The notes beneath the pieces are model-generated. The model did not search any database and was not told the origin of the DNA. It was given only the letters and a program-made list of their open reading frames with translations. Made by a program: the position numbers and the translations under genes. A stretch of 64,000 bases of DNA from NCBI GenBank assembly GCA_018710845.1, contig DVJB01000041.1, forward strand, positions 1 to 64,000. Reading direction: 5' to 3'. Shown one piece after another: positions 1-8,472 of the stretch (position 1 is its first letter; each line of letters begins with the position of its first letter). The stretch comes from Candidatus Onthomonas avicola. Its GTDB lineage: Bacteria; Bacillota; Clostridia; Oscillospirales; Oscillospiraceae.

Positions 1-636
1 CGGCTCGCCGATCAGGACGGGGTTGTTCTTCGTCTTGCGCGAGAGGATGCGGATTACGTTGCGGATCTCGTCGTCCCGGCCGATCACGGGGTCCAGCTTC
101 TGACTGCGCGCCCGCTCGACCAGGTCAGTGCCGTACTTTTTCAGCGCGTCATAGGTCTCCTCCGGATTGTCCGAGGTGACGCGCTGGTTGCCGCGGATGG
201 AGGAGAGGGCGGAGAGCACCTTCTCCTTTGTGATCTGATAGGTCTGAAACAGCCGCGCGAGCGTCCGGTCCGGCCGCTCCACCAGGCCGAGGAAGAGGTG
301 CTCGACCGAGATGAACTCGTCCCGCATCGCCTGCGCCTCCGACTGCGCGGCCTTGAGCGCGCGGTCCATGTCGGCGGAGACATATACCTTGCCTGCCTCC
401 CGGCCGCTGCCGGAGACCTTGGGCAGGCGCTCCACCTCCGCCTTCGCCGCCGCGCGCAGGCTCTCCGGCGCGGGGCCGATCGCGGTCACCAGCTGGGAGA
501 TCAGCCCGTCCGGCTGCTCCAGCAGGGCATAGAGCAGGTGGGGCTGCTCAATCTGCGGGCTGCCGTATTCCTCGCCCAGCCTCTGAGCGGCGAGCAGCGC
601 CTCCTGGGATTTCTGTGTATAGTTCAGGTTGCTCAT
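1..636 (-). CDS. clpB: ATP-dependent chaperone ClpB, N-terminal part (runs off the window)
   Basis: Hsp100 disaggregase that works with DnaK to resolubilise aggregated proteins in the cytoplasm. The visible 212 codons start at ATG 636 ([14 protein letters not shown]), with GGAGGG about 8 bases upstream. They cover the two Clp-N repeats and enter the first AAA+ domain: the segment [20 protein letters not shown] followed by NNPVLIGEP is the approach to Walker A. The Walker A lysine and everything after it lie beyond base 1. It sits 118 bp downstream of hsp20 on the same strand and probably shares its CIRCE-controlled promoter. The N-terminal sequence and hsp20 neighbour favour ClpB over ClpC, but the diagnostic middle domain is not visible. 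Confidence 0.9.
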   Translation of the reverse strand, partial: MSNLNYTQKSQEALLAAQRLGEEYGSPQIEQPHLLYALLEQPDGLISQLVTAIGPAPESLRAAAKAEVERLPKVSGSGREAGKVYVSADMDRALKAAQSEAQAMRDEFISVEHLFLGLVERPDRTLARLFQTYQITKEKVLSALSSIRGNQRVTSDNPEETYDALKKYGTDLVERARSQKLDPVIGRDDEIRNVIRILSRKTKNNPVLIGEP

Positions 637-715
637 GGTTCAACCCTCCGTTCCTGAGAGAATCAAAAATTGGATTTGCGGCATTTGTCGGAAACCCGCC
701 GCAAGGCACATGAAT

Positions 716-742
716 GCCCTCCGATGGGGCTCACCGGAGGGC
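716..742. repeat. Inverted repeat between hsp20 and clpB
   Basis: An 8-bp perfect stem (GCCCTCCG with CGGAGGGC) and an 11-base loop lie just after the hsp20 stop. No T-run follows on the minus strand, so it is more likely an mRNA-processing or attenuating structure within an hsp20-clpB transcript than a strong terminator. Confidence 0.4.
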
Positions 743-754
743 GTCGGGTGGAAG

Positions 755-1186
755 TTACAGAATGTTGATGCGGCGCGCCTCCGGCACGACCGGGGTCTCC
801 TTCGGGAGAGTCAGCGTCAGCACGCCGTTTTCATAGGCGGCGCGGATCGCGCGCTCGTCAATCCCGGAGACGGAGAAGGTGCGGCGGCAATTGCCGTCAT
901 GGCGCTCCCGGCAGAGGCAGCTGCCCTGCCCTTCGCGCTCCGTCTCACCCTCCTTGTGCTGGGCGGTGATGGTGAGCACACCGTTATCCAGCTGCACCTC
1001 GATCTCCTCCTTCCGGAAGCCGGGCAGGTCCGCCTTCAGGACAAACTGATTGCCCTCGTCACGGATATCGGTGGGGAAGGAGGCATAGGCTGTTCCGGTA
1101 TCCCTCCAGAACGTGCGCTCCATCTGGTCAAACAAATTGGACAGGCTGTCATTCCGACGGCCAAAGGGAGTCATGCTGTAGTACAT
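755..1186 (-). CDS. Small heat-shock protein, Hsp20/alpha-crystallin family
   Basis: ATP-independent holdase that binds unfolding proteins during stress. The product is 143 aa. The alpha-crystallin domain runs from about residue 35 to 135 and shows the usual strands (FVLKADLPGF, NGVLTLTLPKE, RINIL at the end). I chose ATG 1186 (MYYSMTPFGRR), because AAAGGA lies 8 bases upstream; the ATG at 1195 abuts that same ribosome site with no spacing. The beta5-beta6 stretch (GSCLCRERHDGNCRR) is unusually cysteine-rich, with three Cys within 11 residues, which could allow redox or metal sensitivity (inference). It is first in a probable operon with clpB and sits behind a CIRCE operator. Confidence 0.9.
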   Translation of the reverse strand: MYYSMTPFGRRNDSLSNLFDQMERTFWRDTGTAYASFPTDIRDEGNQFVLKADLPGFRKEEIEVQLDNGVLTITAQHKEGETEREGQGSCLCRERHDGNCRRTFSVSGIDERAIRAAYENGVLTLTLPKETPVVPEARRINIL

Positions 1187-1295
1187 ATCTTTCATCCTTT
1201 CCCAGCCGGAGAGGTCCCCGGCTGTCGCCTTGATTTGACTATAGGATAGGGTAAGAGTATGTACAAATCATGAACAAACCATGTCTAAACTGTAA

Positions 1296-1325
1296 AATCT
1301 AGCACTCTGAAATATAGAGTGCCAA
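1296..1325 (-). promoter_or_regulatory. hsp20 promoter with overlapping CIRCE operator
   Basis: CIRCE, the HrcA repressor site, is TTAGCACTC-N9-GAGTGCTAA. Bases 1299-1325 read CTAGCACTC-N9-GAGTGCCAA on the plus strand, which is 16 of 18 conserved positions with the exact 9-base spacer. A sigma-A-like promoter on the minus strand (TTGGCA 1320-1325, 18-bp gap, TAGATT 1296-1301) lies inside it, so HrcA binding would block RNA polymerase. This makes hsp20 and probably clpB class I heat-shock genes. Confidence 0.88.
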
Positions 1326-1373
1326 AAACAGGAGGAGGAAACACCTGGCTTATCGGTGTGAAAGGGAATAAAA

Positions 1374-1400
1374 TTGGCAAGAGATATAGAATAGTGCCAA
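1374..1400. promoter_or_regulatory. Second, degenerate CIRCE-like element
   Basis: TTGGCAAGA-N9-TAGTGCCAA keeps the 9-9-9 geometry of CIRCE and 12 of 18 consensus positions, with the right arm better conserved than the left. Its centre is 75 bp from that of the main CIRCE. It may be a weaker second HrcA site, or a chance imperfect palindrome next to the metF stop. Confidence 0.4.
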
Positions 1401-1403
1401 AAC

Positions 1404-2282
1404 TCAGGGGGCGTCCGGCAGGAGATCCTTGATGCCCTCATAGATGCGCAGCACGACGTCGGCGCTGTTCATCGCATAGAGGTGGACGCCGTCCGCCCCG
1501 GCCTCAATCAGGTCGCGCAGCTGCTCGACGGCGTAGTCGATGCCGGCCTGATAGAGCCCGTCGGGATCGTCCTGCCAGCGGTCGAGCAGGGACTGGAACT
1601 TGGGCGGCAGCTTCGCGTCGGACAGGGCAAGGGTGCGCTCAATCTGGCTCTTGCGCACGATGGGCATCACGCCGGCGGACACCGGCAGGTCGATCCCCTC
1701 CTTGCGGATGAGGGTCATATAGCGGTAGAAATAGAAATTGTCGAAGAACATCTGGGTGCACAGGTGGGTCGCGCCGCACTCCTGCTTGATCTTCAGATGC
1801 TCGACGTCCTCCCGCAGGGTGGCGCTCTCCGGGTGCTTTTCCGGATAGCACGCGCCGGAGAGGCCGAAGGCCCCGTAGTGCCCGCGCACGAAGGCACACA
1901 GGTCGCTCGCGTGCTGGAAGTCGCGGAACTGCTCCACGCCGGGGCGCTTGTCGCCGCGCAGGACCATCAGGTTGCGCACCCCGGCGGTGAAAAGCTCGTC
2001 CAGTGTGGCCTCGATCCCCGCCTGGTCGGCGCCCACGCAGGTGAGGTGGGCCAGCGGCTCGATGTCCAGCTCGTTTTTCAGAAAGGACGCGACCTGTGAG
2101 GTGCTCACCTGTCCCACGCCGGAGCCTCCGGCGGAGCAGGTGACGCTGATAAAGTCCGGGTGCACCTGCTGCACCCGGCGCAGCGTCTGCTGCAGCGGCT
2201 CCCACTTGAGCTGCTGCTTGGGCGGGAAAAACTCAAGGGAAAAGACACAGCGCTTTTGCGCGAACAGCTTGCGGATATACAT
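1404..2282 (-). CDS. metF: Methylenetetrahydrofolate reductase
   Basis: Reduces 5,10-methylene-THF to 5-methyl-THF for methionine synthesis, and in some anaerobes for the methyl branch of one-carbon metabolism. The 292-aa protein has the MetF TIM-barrel signatures: the N-terminal catalytic Glu segment FSLEFFPPK (residues 14-22), FISVTCSAGGSG, LTCVGAD, the LRGD loop and AGVMPI. The start is ATG 2282 (MYIRKLFAQ), with GGGGAGG 7 bases upstream; the frame stays open another 69 codons upstream, but that stretch contains the promoter. It is a single-gene unit, with no metH or other folate gene adjacent. No SAM riboswitch or T-box is visible upstream. Confidence 0.92.
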   Translation of the reverse strand: MYIRKLFAQKRCVFSLEFFPPKQQLKWEPLQQTLRRVQQVHPDFISVTCSAGGSGVGQVSTSQVASFLKNELDIEPLAHLTCVGADQAGIEATLDELFTAGVRNLMVLRGDKRPGVEQFRDFQHASDLCAFVRGHYGAFGLSGACYPEKHPESATLREDVEHLKIKQECGATHLCTQMFFDNFYFYRYMTLIRKEGIDLPVSAGVMPIVRKSQIERTLALSDAKLPPKFQSLLDRWQDDPDGLYQAGIDYAVEQLRDLIEAGADGVHLYAMNSADVVLRIYEGIKDLLPDAP

Positions 2283-2337
2283 ATTACAGACCTCCCCGGC
2301 AGGTATTGAAACGGCTTTTGCAGCTGATTTTACATTT

Positions 2338-2366
2338 AGTATAGAGGAATCCGCCCGCAAAAGCAA
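2338..2366 (-). promoter_or_regulatory. metF promoter
   Basis: Minus-strand TTGCTT (2361-2366), 17-bp spacer, TATACT (2338-2343), about 55 bases upstream of the metF start. It is arranged back-to-back with the SRP RNA promoter. Confidence 0.7.
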
Positions 2367-2413
2367 GCAAAAAGCCGGAAACGGGAACCCCGTAAAAAAG
2401 GGAAAAGTTGTGC

Positions 2414-2442
2414 TTGAACATTTGGGGAAAGTGTAGTAAAAT
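2414..2442 (+). promoter_or_regulatory. Promoter of the SRP RNA gene
   Basis: TTGAAC (2414-2419), 17-bp spacer, TAAAAT (2437-2442). The predicted start, near 2450, falls just ahead of the paired 5' end of the SRP RNA. Confidence 0.75.
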
Positions 2443-2459
2443 AAGTAAGCCTTGCAAAG

Positions 2460-2706
2460 AGAGGTCAAACGGCTCGTGGAAAGCCGCACCTGTCCGGGGA
2501 GCCGCGCTCTCTGGCCTTTGCGCTGTTGTCTGAAGCGGCATGTGGTGTTGACAGCCGGTCCCGCGCAACGTCAGCCCGTGAACCATGTCAGGCGGGGAAC
2601 CGAGCAGCATTAAGCGGTATCTGGTGTGTGCCGCGGCCAGCCGGCTCGAGCTGCCTGCCGCTTCAGAGAGGAGCGCGGAGCGTGCGTCTTTCAGAGCCGT
2701 TTTTGA
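2460..2706 (+). ncRNA. ffs: Signal recognition particle RNA, large (Alu-containing) bacterial type
   Basis: Scaffold RNA of the signal recognition particle, which binds Ffh and targets membrane proteins. The universal helix-8 core is at about 2583-2611: GTCAGGCGGGGAACCGAGCA with its GGAA tetraloop. The ends pair as AAACGGCTC (2467-2475) with GAGCCGTTT (2694-2702), and a T-run follows at once (GTTTTT), giving termination. At about 240 nt it is the long Bacillus/Clostridium form with an Alu domain. Position just upstream of dnaX matches scr-dnaX in Bacillus. The exact ends are uncertain by some bases. Confidence 0.85.
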
Positions 2707-2732
2707 TTTGTCCAGGAGAGGAGTGACCCGGC

Positions 2733-4445
2733 TTGTATCAGGCGCTGTACCGCAAGTGGCGTCCGCAGAAATTTGAGGATGTGGTGGGCCAGGAGCATAT
2801 CACCCAGACCCTCCGCACCCAGGTGGAGACCGGACGCCTCTCCCACGCCTATCTCTTCACCGGCACGCGCGGCACCGGAAAGACCACCTGCGCCAAGATT
2901 CTGGCCCGCGCGGTCAACTGCGAGCACCCCGTCCACGGCGACCCCTGCAACCAGTGCCCCGCCTGCCGCGGCATTGAGGACGGGTCCATCCTCGACGTGG
3001 TGGAGCTGGACGCGGCGTCCAACAACGGCGTCGACCAGGTCCGCGCCCTCCGGGACGAGGCGGTCTATTCCCCCGCCTCAGTGAAAAAGCGCGTCTATAT
3101 CGTCGACGAGGTGCACATGCTCTCCACCGCCGCCTTCAACGCCCTGCTCAAGATCCTGGAGGAGCCGCCGGAGCACCTGATGTTCATCCTCGCCACCACC
3201 GAGCTGCACAAGGTCCCGGCCACCATCCTCTCCCGCTGCCAGCGCTTCTCTTTCCGCCGCATCGACGCGGAGGCGATTCAGGGGCGGCTGACCCAGGTGG
3301 CCCTGGCGGAGGGGATCGACCTCACGCCGGACGGGGCGGCGCTGTTGGCCCGGCTGGCGGACGGGGCGCTGCGCGACGGGCTCTCCCTGCTCGACCAGTG
3401 CGCCGCTGCGGGGGGCAAGGTGGACCGGCAGGCGGTGCTCGACAGCCTGGGCCTGGCCGGGAATTTGAAGATCGCCCACCTGATGAACCACATCCGCCGC
3501 GGCCGCAGCGCCGAGGCGCTCTCCGAGCTGGCCGACCTCTACGCCGCCGGGCGCGGCGTGGGGACGGTGCTCTCCGAGCTGGCCGCCCTGACGCGCGATC
3601 TGCTGATCGAGAAGACTGCCCCCAAGGGCGGCGGCGCGCTGCTGGCGGGGGGCTACGACCAGGAGACGCTGGACACCCTCTCCAAGGGGCTGAGCGCGCA
3701 GCGCCTCTTGCAGATGCTCCGCCGCCTGCAAGAGACGCAGGCCGGCCTGCGCGAGAGCGCCAATCAGCGCACCGACGCCGAGCTGTGCATCCTCTGCCTG
3801 TGCGACGAGACGCTCGACCCCTCGCCGGAGGGGATCTCCGCGCGCCTGAGCCGCCTGGAGGAGGCCTTTGCCGCCGGCGCGCTCCCCGCCGCGGCCCCGG
3901 CGGCAGCGACCGCCGCACCAGCGCGTCAAGCGGATCCGCCTGCCCGCGCGCCGCAGGAGGACGCCCCGCCATGGGATGAGCCGCCGCTGCCCGAGGAACC
4001 GGAGGAGACGCCCCGGTTCCAGGTCCCTGAGCCTCAGCCCGAGCGGGAGGAAGCGCCTGCCCGCCGGTCCGCCGCGCCGCAGCGGCAGACCACCGCTGCG
4101 GCTGCCGGAGGGGACGGCGCGTTCTGGAAGGGGCTTTTGCCCGCGCTGCGGCCGAAGCTGAGCGCGTGGGAGTATATGCCGCTCACGGACGGCGCCACCG
4201 TCGCAGGACGGCTGGAGAACGACACCCTGGTGCTCTATGCGGACGATCAGTTCACCTATAAGACGATCAACAAGCGGCCGCTGCTGGAAAAGATCGCCCA
4301 GGTGGCCTCTCAGCGCGCCGGGAGGACGGTGGACGCGGTCGCCCGCGAGGGAAAGCCGCCCGCGGTGGCGCCTGCGGCGAAGCACGAGGACCAATTTGAG
4401 GATTTGCTCCGGCTGGGCGCCCAGTACGGGGCGGAAATTGACTGA
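2733..4445 (+). CDS. dnaX: DNA polymerase III subunits gamma and tau
   Basis: Clamp-loader ATPase that couples the replicative polymerases. The 570-aa protein starts at TTG 2733 (MYQALYRKWRPQ), behind GGAGAGGAG. AAA+ landmarks: Walker A GTRGTGKT (44-51), a zinc module C63/C72/C75/C78, Walker B YIVDE (122-126), sensor 1 ILATTELHK and the arginine finger in LSRCQRF. Residues about 375-450 form a Pro/Glu/Ala-rich linker, followed by a tau-like C-terminal domain. No A-AAA-AAG type slippery site is apparent, so no evidence for programmed production of a short gamma form. It is probably co-transcribed with ybaB, 19 bp downstream. Confidence 0.95.
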   Translation: MYQALYRKWRPQKFEDVVGQEHITQTLRTQVETGRLSHAYLFTGTRGTGKTTCAKILARAVNCEHPVHGDPCNQCPACRGIEDGSILDVVELDAASNNGVDQVRALRDEAVYSPASVKKRVYIVDEVHMLSTAAFNALLKILEEPPEHLMFILATTELHKVPATILSRCQRFSFRRIDAEAIQGRLTQVALAEGIDLTPDGAALLARLADGALRDGLSLLDQCAAAGGKVDRQAVLDSLGLAGNLKIAHLMNHIRRGRSAEALSELADLYAAGRGVGTVLSELAALTRDLLIEKTAPKGGGALLAGGYDQETLDTLSKGLSAQRLLQMLRRLQETQAGLRESANQRTDAELCILCLCDETLDPSPEGISARLSRLEEAFAAGALPAAAPAAATAAPARQADPPARAPQEDAPPWDEPPLPEEPEETPRFQVPEPQPEREEAPARRSAAPQRQTTAAAAGGDGAFWKGLLPALRPKLSAWEYMPLTDGATVAGRLENDTLVLYADDQFTYKTINKRPLLEKIAQVASQRAGRTVDAVAREGKPPAVAPAAKHEDQFEDLLRLGAQYGAEID

Positions 4446-4464
4446 AGGAAAGGAAATCAGACGG

Positions 4465-4821
4465 ATGGCAAAAGGATTTAACAGCCGCAATATGCGCGGC
4501 ATGGGCGGCATCAACATGAACAATATGGTCCGCCAGGCCCAGAAGATGCAGGCCGACATGGAGCGGATGCAGACCGAGCTGGAGCAGAAGACCTATTCCG
4601 GCAAGGCCGGCGGCGGCATGGTGGAGGCGGTGGTCTCCGGAAAGAAGGAGCTGACCAAAATCACCATCAATCCCGAGGCGGTGGACCCGGAGGACGTCGG
4701 CATGCTCGAGGACCTGGTCCTGCTGGCGGTGAATGAGGCGCTGCGCCTGGCCAACGAGGACGCCAATTCGTCTCTGGGGCGGCTCACGGGCGGACTGAAC
4801 CTGGGGGGCCTCGGCCTGTAA
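4465..4821 (+). CDS. ybaB: YbaB/EbfC family nucleoid-associated protein
   Basis: Small dimeric DNA-binding protein of 118 aa, normally encoded next to dnaX. After a short Gly/Met/Asn-rich leader it shows the family core: MVRQAQKMQADMERMQTELE (helical), SGKAGGGMVEAVVSG, then TKITINPEAVDPED. Start ATG 4465 follows AAGGAAAGGA. In Bacillus and many clostridia the next gene is recR, but here it is absent: a terminator and an unrelated lipoprotein gene follow. Confidence 0.93.
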   Translation: MAKGFNSRNMRGMGGINMNNMVRQAQKMQADMERMQTELEQKTYSGKAGGGMVEAVVSGKKELTKITINPEAVDPEDVGMLEDLVLLAVNEALRLANEDANSSLGRLTGGLNLGGLGL

Positions 4822-4825
4822 TTCC

Positions 4826-4862
4826 ATGCCCGCAACTGTGGTTGCGGGCATTTCTTGTATGT
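4826..4862 (+). terminator. Terminator after ybaB
   Basis: An 11-bp perfect stem (ATGCCCGCAAC with GTTGCGGGCAT), 4-base loop, then a T-rich tail. It closes the SRP RNA-dnaX-ybaB unit, 33 bases before the next start codon. Confidence 0.8.
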
Positions 4863-4894
4863 TTCTTCCAGAACTGGAAAAGGAGGGAAACACA

Positions 4895-6826
4895 ATGAGA
4901 CGCCTGTTTGGCTGCCTGCTGGTCCTGCTGCTGGCCGTTGGCCTGACCGCCTGCCAGCCGGCGCAGCAGACGGAACCGGAGACGGAGCTCCCCGGCGGCA
5001 CACAGACGGAGGAGCCGCAAGAGCCAACGGAACCGGAGCCTCCCGCCGTGGAGGAGCCAGAGCCGGAACCGGAGGAGCCGGAGCGGCTGGACTATGCTCC
5101 GCTCGCCGTGGAGGGCGTGGAGGGTCTGTACGACCTCAGCCGCCTGGAGCAGCTGTCCGGCCTCCAGGTCCGCAGCGCCGCCCTCGCCGGGGAGGATACG
5201 CTCATCCTCCTGGCCGGGGAGCAGGGGGACTCGGTCTGGTCCTTCGACCTCACCACCGGGGCCCTCTTGCGCCTGTTCTCCTTTGACGTGGGGGAGGAGG
5301 CGGACTACTGGGCCACGAGCCTGCTCTCGACCGACCCGCTCCTCGTCGCGGACTATCACAACGGCCGCATCCTCTACTGGGACAGCGAGGAGGAGACGGT
5401 CTGCACGCTCGCGGATGCCTCCATCGACTACACCGCCGTCACCGTCCTGGACGGGGCGTGGTACTACTACTCCTATGATACCCAGACCATCTGCCGCCGC
5501 CCGCTCTCCGGCGGAACGGTGACCGAGCTGGCAAAGCTCCCGCCGGAGTACGTCGAACTCTACTCCTACGGCTTTACCGTGGACGGCGCCTGCGCCATCT
5601 TTCAGGGGACGGAGGTCTGGGGCGGCGGTGGGGTGTCCATCTTCCAGCGCCTCTCGGACGGGGGCGTTGCGGCGGTCTATCGCGACGCGTTCATCACGCG
5701 CGAGCAGACCAGTCCGGTCCGGATTACCGCATCTCTGGAGGAGGGGAGCGGGTCGGTCTACCAGCTCACAGCCGCCGGCCCGGACGGGACAGCCGGACAG
5801 TCGCTGGATCTTGCCCTGTTGCTGCGGCCGACGGACACGCAGACGGCCCAGGAGTGTTGGCTCTCGGCGACGGTGCCTTCCGACAGCTGGGGACGCACCG
5901 TACTGATGCTGGAGGTCGGGGAGACGCTGCGGCCCATCCTCTGGGACTACAGCGCCCTGACCCTGGCGGAGACGGAGCAGGAGCCGTGGGAGGCCTTCAC
6001 CCCGCCGGAGACGGTGGACTACGGCGCGCTGTCTGTCCGGGCGGCCGAACTGGAGGAGACCTACGGCGTACGCATCTATCTGGGGGAGAACGCCGTCGTC
6101 ACCTTCCCGGACTACACCACCAGCGCCTGCACGGACGAGCAGATGATGTCGGACGCCCTGGACACGCTGGAGGAGGCGCTCTCCCTCTATCCGCCCAGCT
6201 ATCTGGAACAGCTCTGCCATGAGGCCAACCGGGCCATCTGCCTCTATCTGACCGGCACCCTGACCCCCATTTATCCCGACCAGAACATTGACAACCCCGG
6301 CGGCATCGCCTGCCCGAGGGGGGATGTGCAGATGATCGCGTTCAATCTGGAATACCTGCGCGTACAGGACGTGGTGCACGAGCTGAACCACGTGCTCGAC
6401 AGCTTTCTCTGGGCCTCCGATGCGCTGGACGAGGAGACCTGGAACGCCATGAACCCGGAGGGGTTTGACTACTATTACAGCTACATCGACGAGAACGGGG
6501 AGAGCTACGAGTGGACGGGGGACACCACCTACACCACCTGGAGCTCCTCCTACTACCTGGGCGACCTGGAAAACGCGTACTTTATCGACCCCTATTCCAC
6601 CACCTACCCGACCGAGGACCGCGCGCGGCTGATGGAGTACCTGCTGGCTGGGTATTATGCGGGAGCGGGGGAGTTTTTCTCCGGCGAGCATGCACAGGAG
6701 AAGTTGAGCTACTACTTTGACTGCATCCGCCGGAGCTTTGACACCGCCGGCTGGCCGGAGCAGACGGCCTGGGAGGCGGCGCTGGCCGGAGCGGCGGACG
6801 GCGCTGCGGCGGACGAGGCGGCCTGA
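4895..6826 (+). CDS. Lipoprotein with HExxH zinc-peptidase motif, function unknown
   Basis: 643-aa secreted lipoprotein. The N-terminus is a signal with lipobox LTAC (cleavage before the Cys), followed by a Glu/Pro/Thr-rich spacer to about residue 65. Residues about 70-390 contain strand-rich segments reminiscent of a beta-propeller (SVWSFDLTTGALL, ILYWDS, WYYYSYDTQTICRRPL). The C-terminal part has HELNH at 495-499, a classic HExxH zinc site, and about 75 residues on a TYPTEDRARLMEYL segment that resembles the third-ligand region of gluzincin-like extracellular peptidases. Start ATG 4895 has AAGGAGGG upstream. Family membership is inferred from motifs only; the substrate is unknown. Confidence 0.75.
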   Translation: MRRLFGCLLVLLLAVGLTACQPAQQTEPETELPGGTQTEEPQEPTEPEPPAVEEPEPEPEEPERLDYAPLAVEGVEGLYDLSRLEQLSGLQVRSAALAGEDTLILLAGEQGDSVWSFDLTTGALLRLFSFDVGEEADYWATSLLSTDPLLVADYHNGRILYWDSEEETVCTLADASIDYTAVTVLDGAWYYYSYDTQTICRRPLSGGTVTELAKLPPEYVELYSYGFTVDGACAIFQGTEVWGGGGVSIFQRLSDGGVAAVYRDAFITREQTSPVRITASLEEGSGSVYQLTAAGPDGTAGQSLDLALLLRPTDTQTAQECWLSATVPSDSWGRTVLMLEVGETLRPILWDYSALTLAETEQEPWEAFTPPETVDYGALSVRAAELEETYGVRIYLGENAVVTFPDYTTSACTDEQMMSDALDTLEEALSLYPPSYLEQLCHEANRAICLYLTGTLTPIYPDQNIDNPGGIACPRGDVQMIAFNLEYLRVQDVVHELNHVLDSFLWASDALDEETWNAMNPEGFDYYYSYIDENGESYEWTGDTTYTTWSSSYYLGDLENAYFIDPYSTTYPTEDRARLMEYLLAGYYAGAGEFFSGEHAQEKLSYYFDCIRRSFDTAGWPEQTAWEAALAGAADGAAADEAA

Positions 6827-6904
6827 GCCGTGCGGCAATGGCCCGCGAAATCTTTCCGTTTTCTTGAAAACAGGTTAATTTTTTCGAAAGAAGGGGCGGG
6901 CGCA

Positions 6905-6933
6905 TTTTCAAGCTGCCTGTCGTGTGGTATAAT
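6905..6933 (+). promoter_or_regulatory. purB promoter
   Basis: TTTTCA (6905-6910), 17-bp spacer, consensus TATAAT (6928-6933), about 70 bases before the purB start. No purine riboswitch or PurBox-like repeat is seen in the leader. Confidence 0.75.
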
Positions 6934-7008
6934 ATACCAGTACGAGCCAAACGGCCCCGTTTCCCGCTGCGGGCGGGACCATTCTGTAGAAAATCGAGGT
7001 AGACGCCC

Positions 7009-8442
7009 ATGAATGACCGCTATGAAAGCCCCCTGTCCAGCCGCTATGCCAGCGACCGGATGCAGTACATTTTTTCCCCCATCAAGAAGTTCACCACCTG
7101 GCGGCGGCTGTGGATTGCCCTGGCCCGCGCGGAGATGGAGCTGGGTCTGCCCATCACCCAGGAGCAGATCGACGAGATGGAGGCCAATGTGGACAACGTT
7201 GACTTTGCCGCGGCGGCCCGCTATGAGCGCGAGCTGCGCCACGACGTGATGGCCCATATCCACGCCTGGGGCGACCAGTGCCCCAAGGCCCGGCCGATCA
7301 TCCACCTGGGCGCGACAAGCTGCTATGTGGGGGACAACACCGACATCATCCTCATGCGCGAGGCCCTGGAACTCATCCGGGACGAGCTGGTGCGGGTGCT
7401 CTCCAACCTCGCCCGCTTTGCCGACCGGTATAAGGCGACCCCGACGCTCGGCTTCACGCATTTCCAGGCCGCGCAGCTCACCACGGTGGGCAAGCGCGCC
7501 ACGCTCTGGATGAACGATTTTCTGATGGACCTGCATGAGGTGGAGTACCGCCTGTCTACCCTCAAGCTCCTTGGCAGCAAGGGCACCACCGGCACACAGG
7601 CGAGCTTTATGGAGCTCTTTGACGGCGACCAGGAGAAGATCCGCGCCATGGAGGAGAAGATCGCCGCCGAGATGGGCTTTGACGGCGTCGTGCCCGTCTC
7701 CGGCCAGACCTACAGCCGCAAGATGGACTCCTTTGTCCTCAATGTGCTCGGCGGCATCGCTCAGTCCGCCACTAAATTCGCCACCGACCTGCGCCTGCTC
7801 AGCCACCTGAAGGAGGTGGAGGAGCCGTTTGAGAAGAAGCAGATCGGCTCGTCCGCCATGCCCTACAAGCGCAACCCGATGCGCTCGGAGCGCATCTGCG
7901 GCCTGAGCCGCTATATCCTCAGCGACACGATGAACCCCGCGATCACCGCTGCCACCCAGTGGTTTGAGCGCACGCTGGACGACTCGGCCAACAAGCGACT
8001 GTCCGTGCCGGAGGCGTTCCTGGCCGCCGACGCGGTACTGCTGATCTGCCAGAACGTGACCTCCGGGCTGGTGGTGCATGAGAAGGTAATTGAGAAGCAT
8101 ATTCTGGAAGAGCTGCCCTTTATGGCCAGCGAGAACATCCTGATGGACGCGGTGCTGCGCGGCGGCGACCGCCAGCAGCTCCACGAGCGCATCCGCGTCC
8201 ACTCGCTCGAGGCGGGTCAAAACGTCAAAGAGCGCGGCCTGGCCAACAACCTGATCGACCTGATCGCGGCAGACCCTCTCTTCGGGATGACAAAGGAGGA
8301 GCTGACCGCCCATCTGGAGCCGAGCCGCTACATCGGACGCAGCCCGGACCAGGTGACCGAGTTCCTGCGCGGGGAGGTCGCGCCCGTGCTGGAGCGTTAC
8401 GCCGCCGCATTGGACGGCGAAACGGTGGAACTGTCCGTCTGA
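7009..8442 (+). CDS. purB: Adenylosuccinate lyase
   Basis: Splits SAICAR in IMP synthesis and adenylosuccinate in AMP synthesis, releasing fumarate. The 477-aa protein carries the fumarase/aspartase superfamily signature SSAMPYKRNP (281-290), the TSCYVGDNTD segment with substrate-binding residues and the THFQAAQ catalytic-His segment. Length and the RYIGRSPDQV tail fit the PurB type common in Clostridia. No other purine gene lies nearby. Confidence 0.96.
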   Translation: MNDRYESPLSSRYASDRMQYIFSPIKKFTTWRRLWIALARAEMELGLPITQEQIDEMEANVDNVDFAAAARYERELRHDVMAHIHAWGDQCPKARPIIHLGATSCYVGDNTDIILMREALELIRDELVRVLSNLARFADRYKATPTLGFTHFQAAQLTTVGKRATLWMNDFLMDLHEVEYRLSTLKLLGSKGTTGTQASFMELFDGDQEKIRAMEEKIAAEMGFDGVVPVSGQTYSRKMDSFVLNVLGGIAQSATKFATDLRLLSHLKEVEEPFEKKQIGSSAMPYKRNPMRSERICGLSRYILSDTMNPAITAATQWFERTLDDSANKRLSVPEAFLAADAVLLICQNVTSGLVVHEKVIEKHILEELPFMASENILMDAVLRGGDRQQLHERIRVHSLEAGQNVKERGLANNLIDLIAADPLFGMTKEELTAHLEPSRYIGRSPDQVTEFLRGEVAPVLERYAAALDGETVELSV

Positions 8443-8472
8443 GGACGGGACGCGTATACGGGGGTGATTGCC

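Noticed and set aside
1204..1223. Hairpin AGCCGG/CCGGCT in the hsp20 leader as an RNA thermometer
   Set aside because: The stem does not include the ribosome site, and the CIRCE element already explains heat control.
2733..4445. Programmed frameshift in dnaX
   Set aside because: No slippery A-AAA-AAG heptamer with a downstream stem was found, so a second product cannot be claimed.
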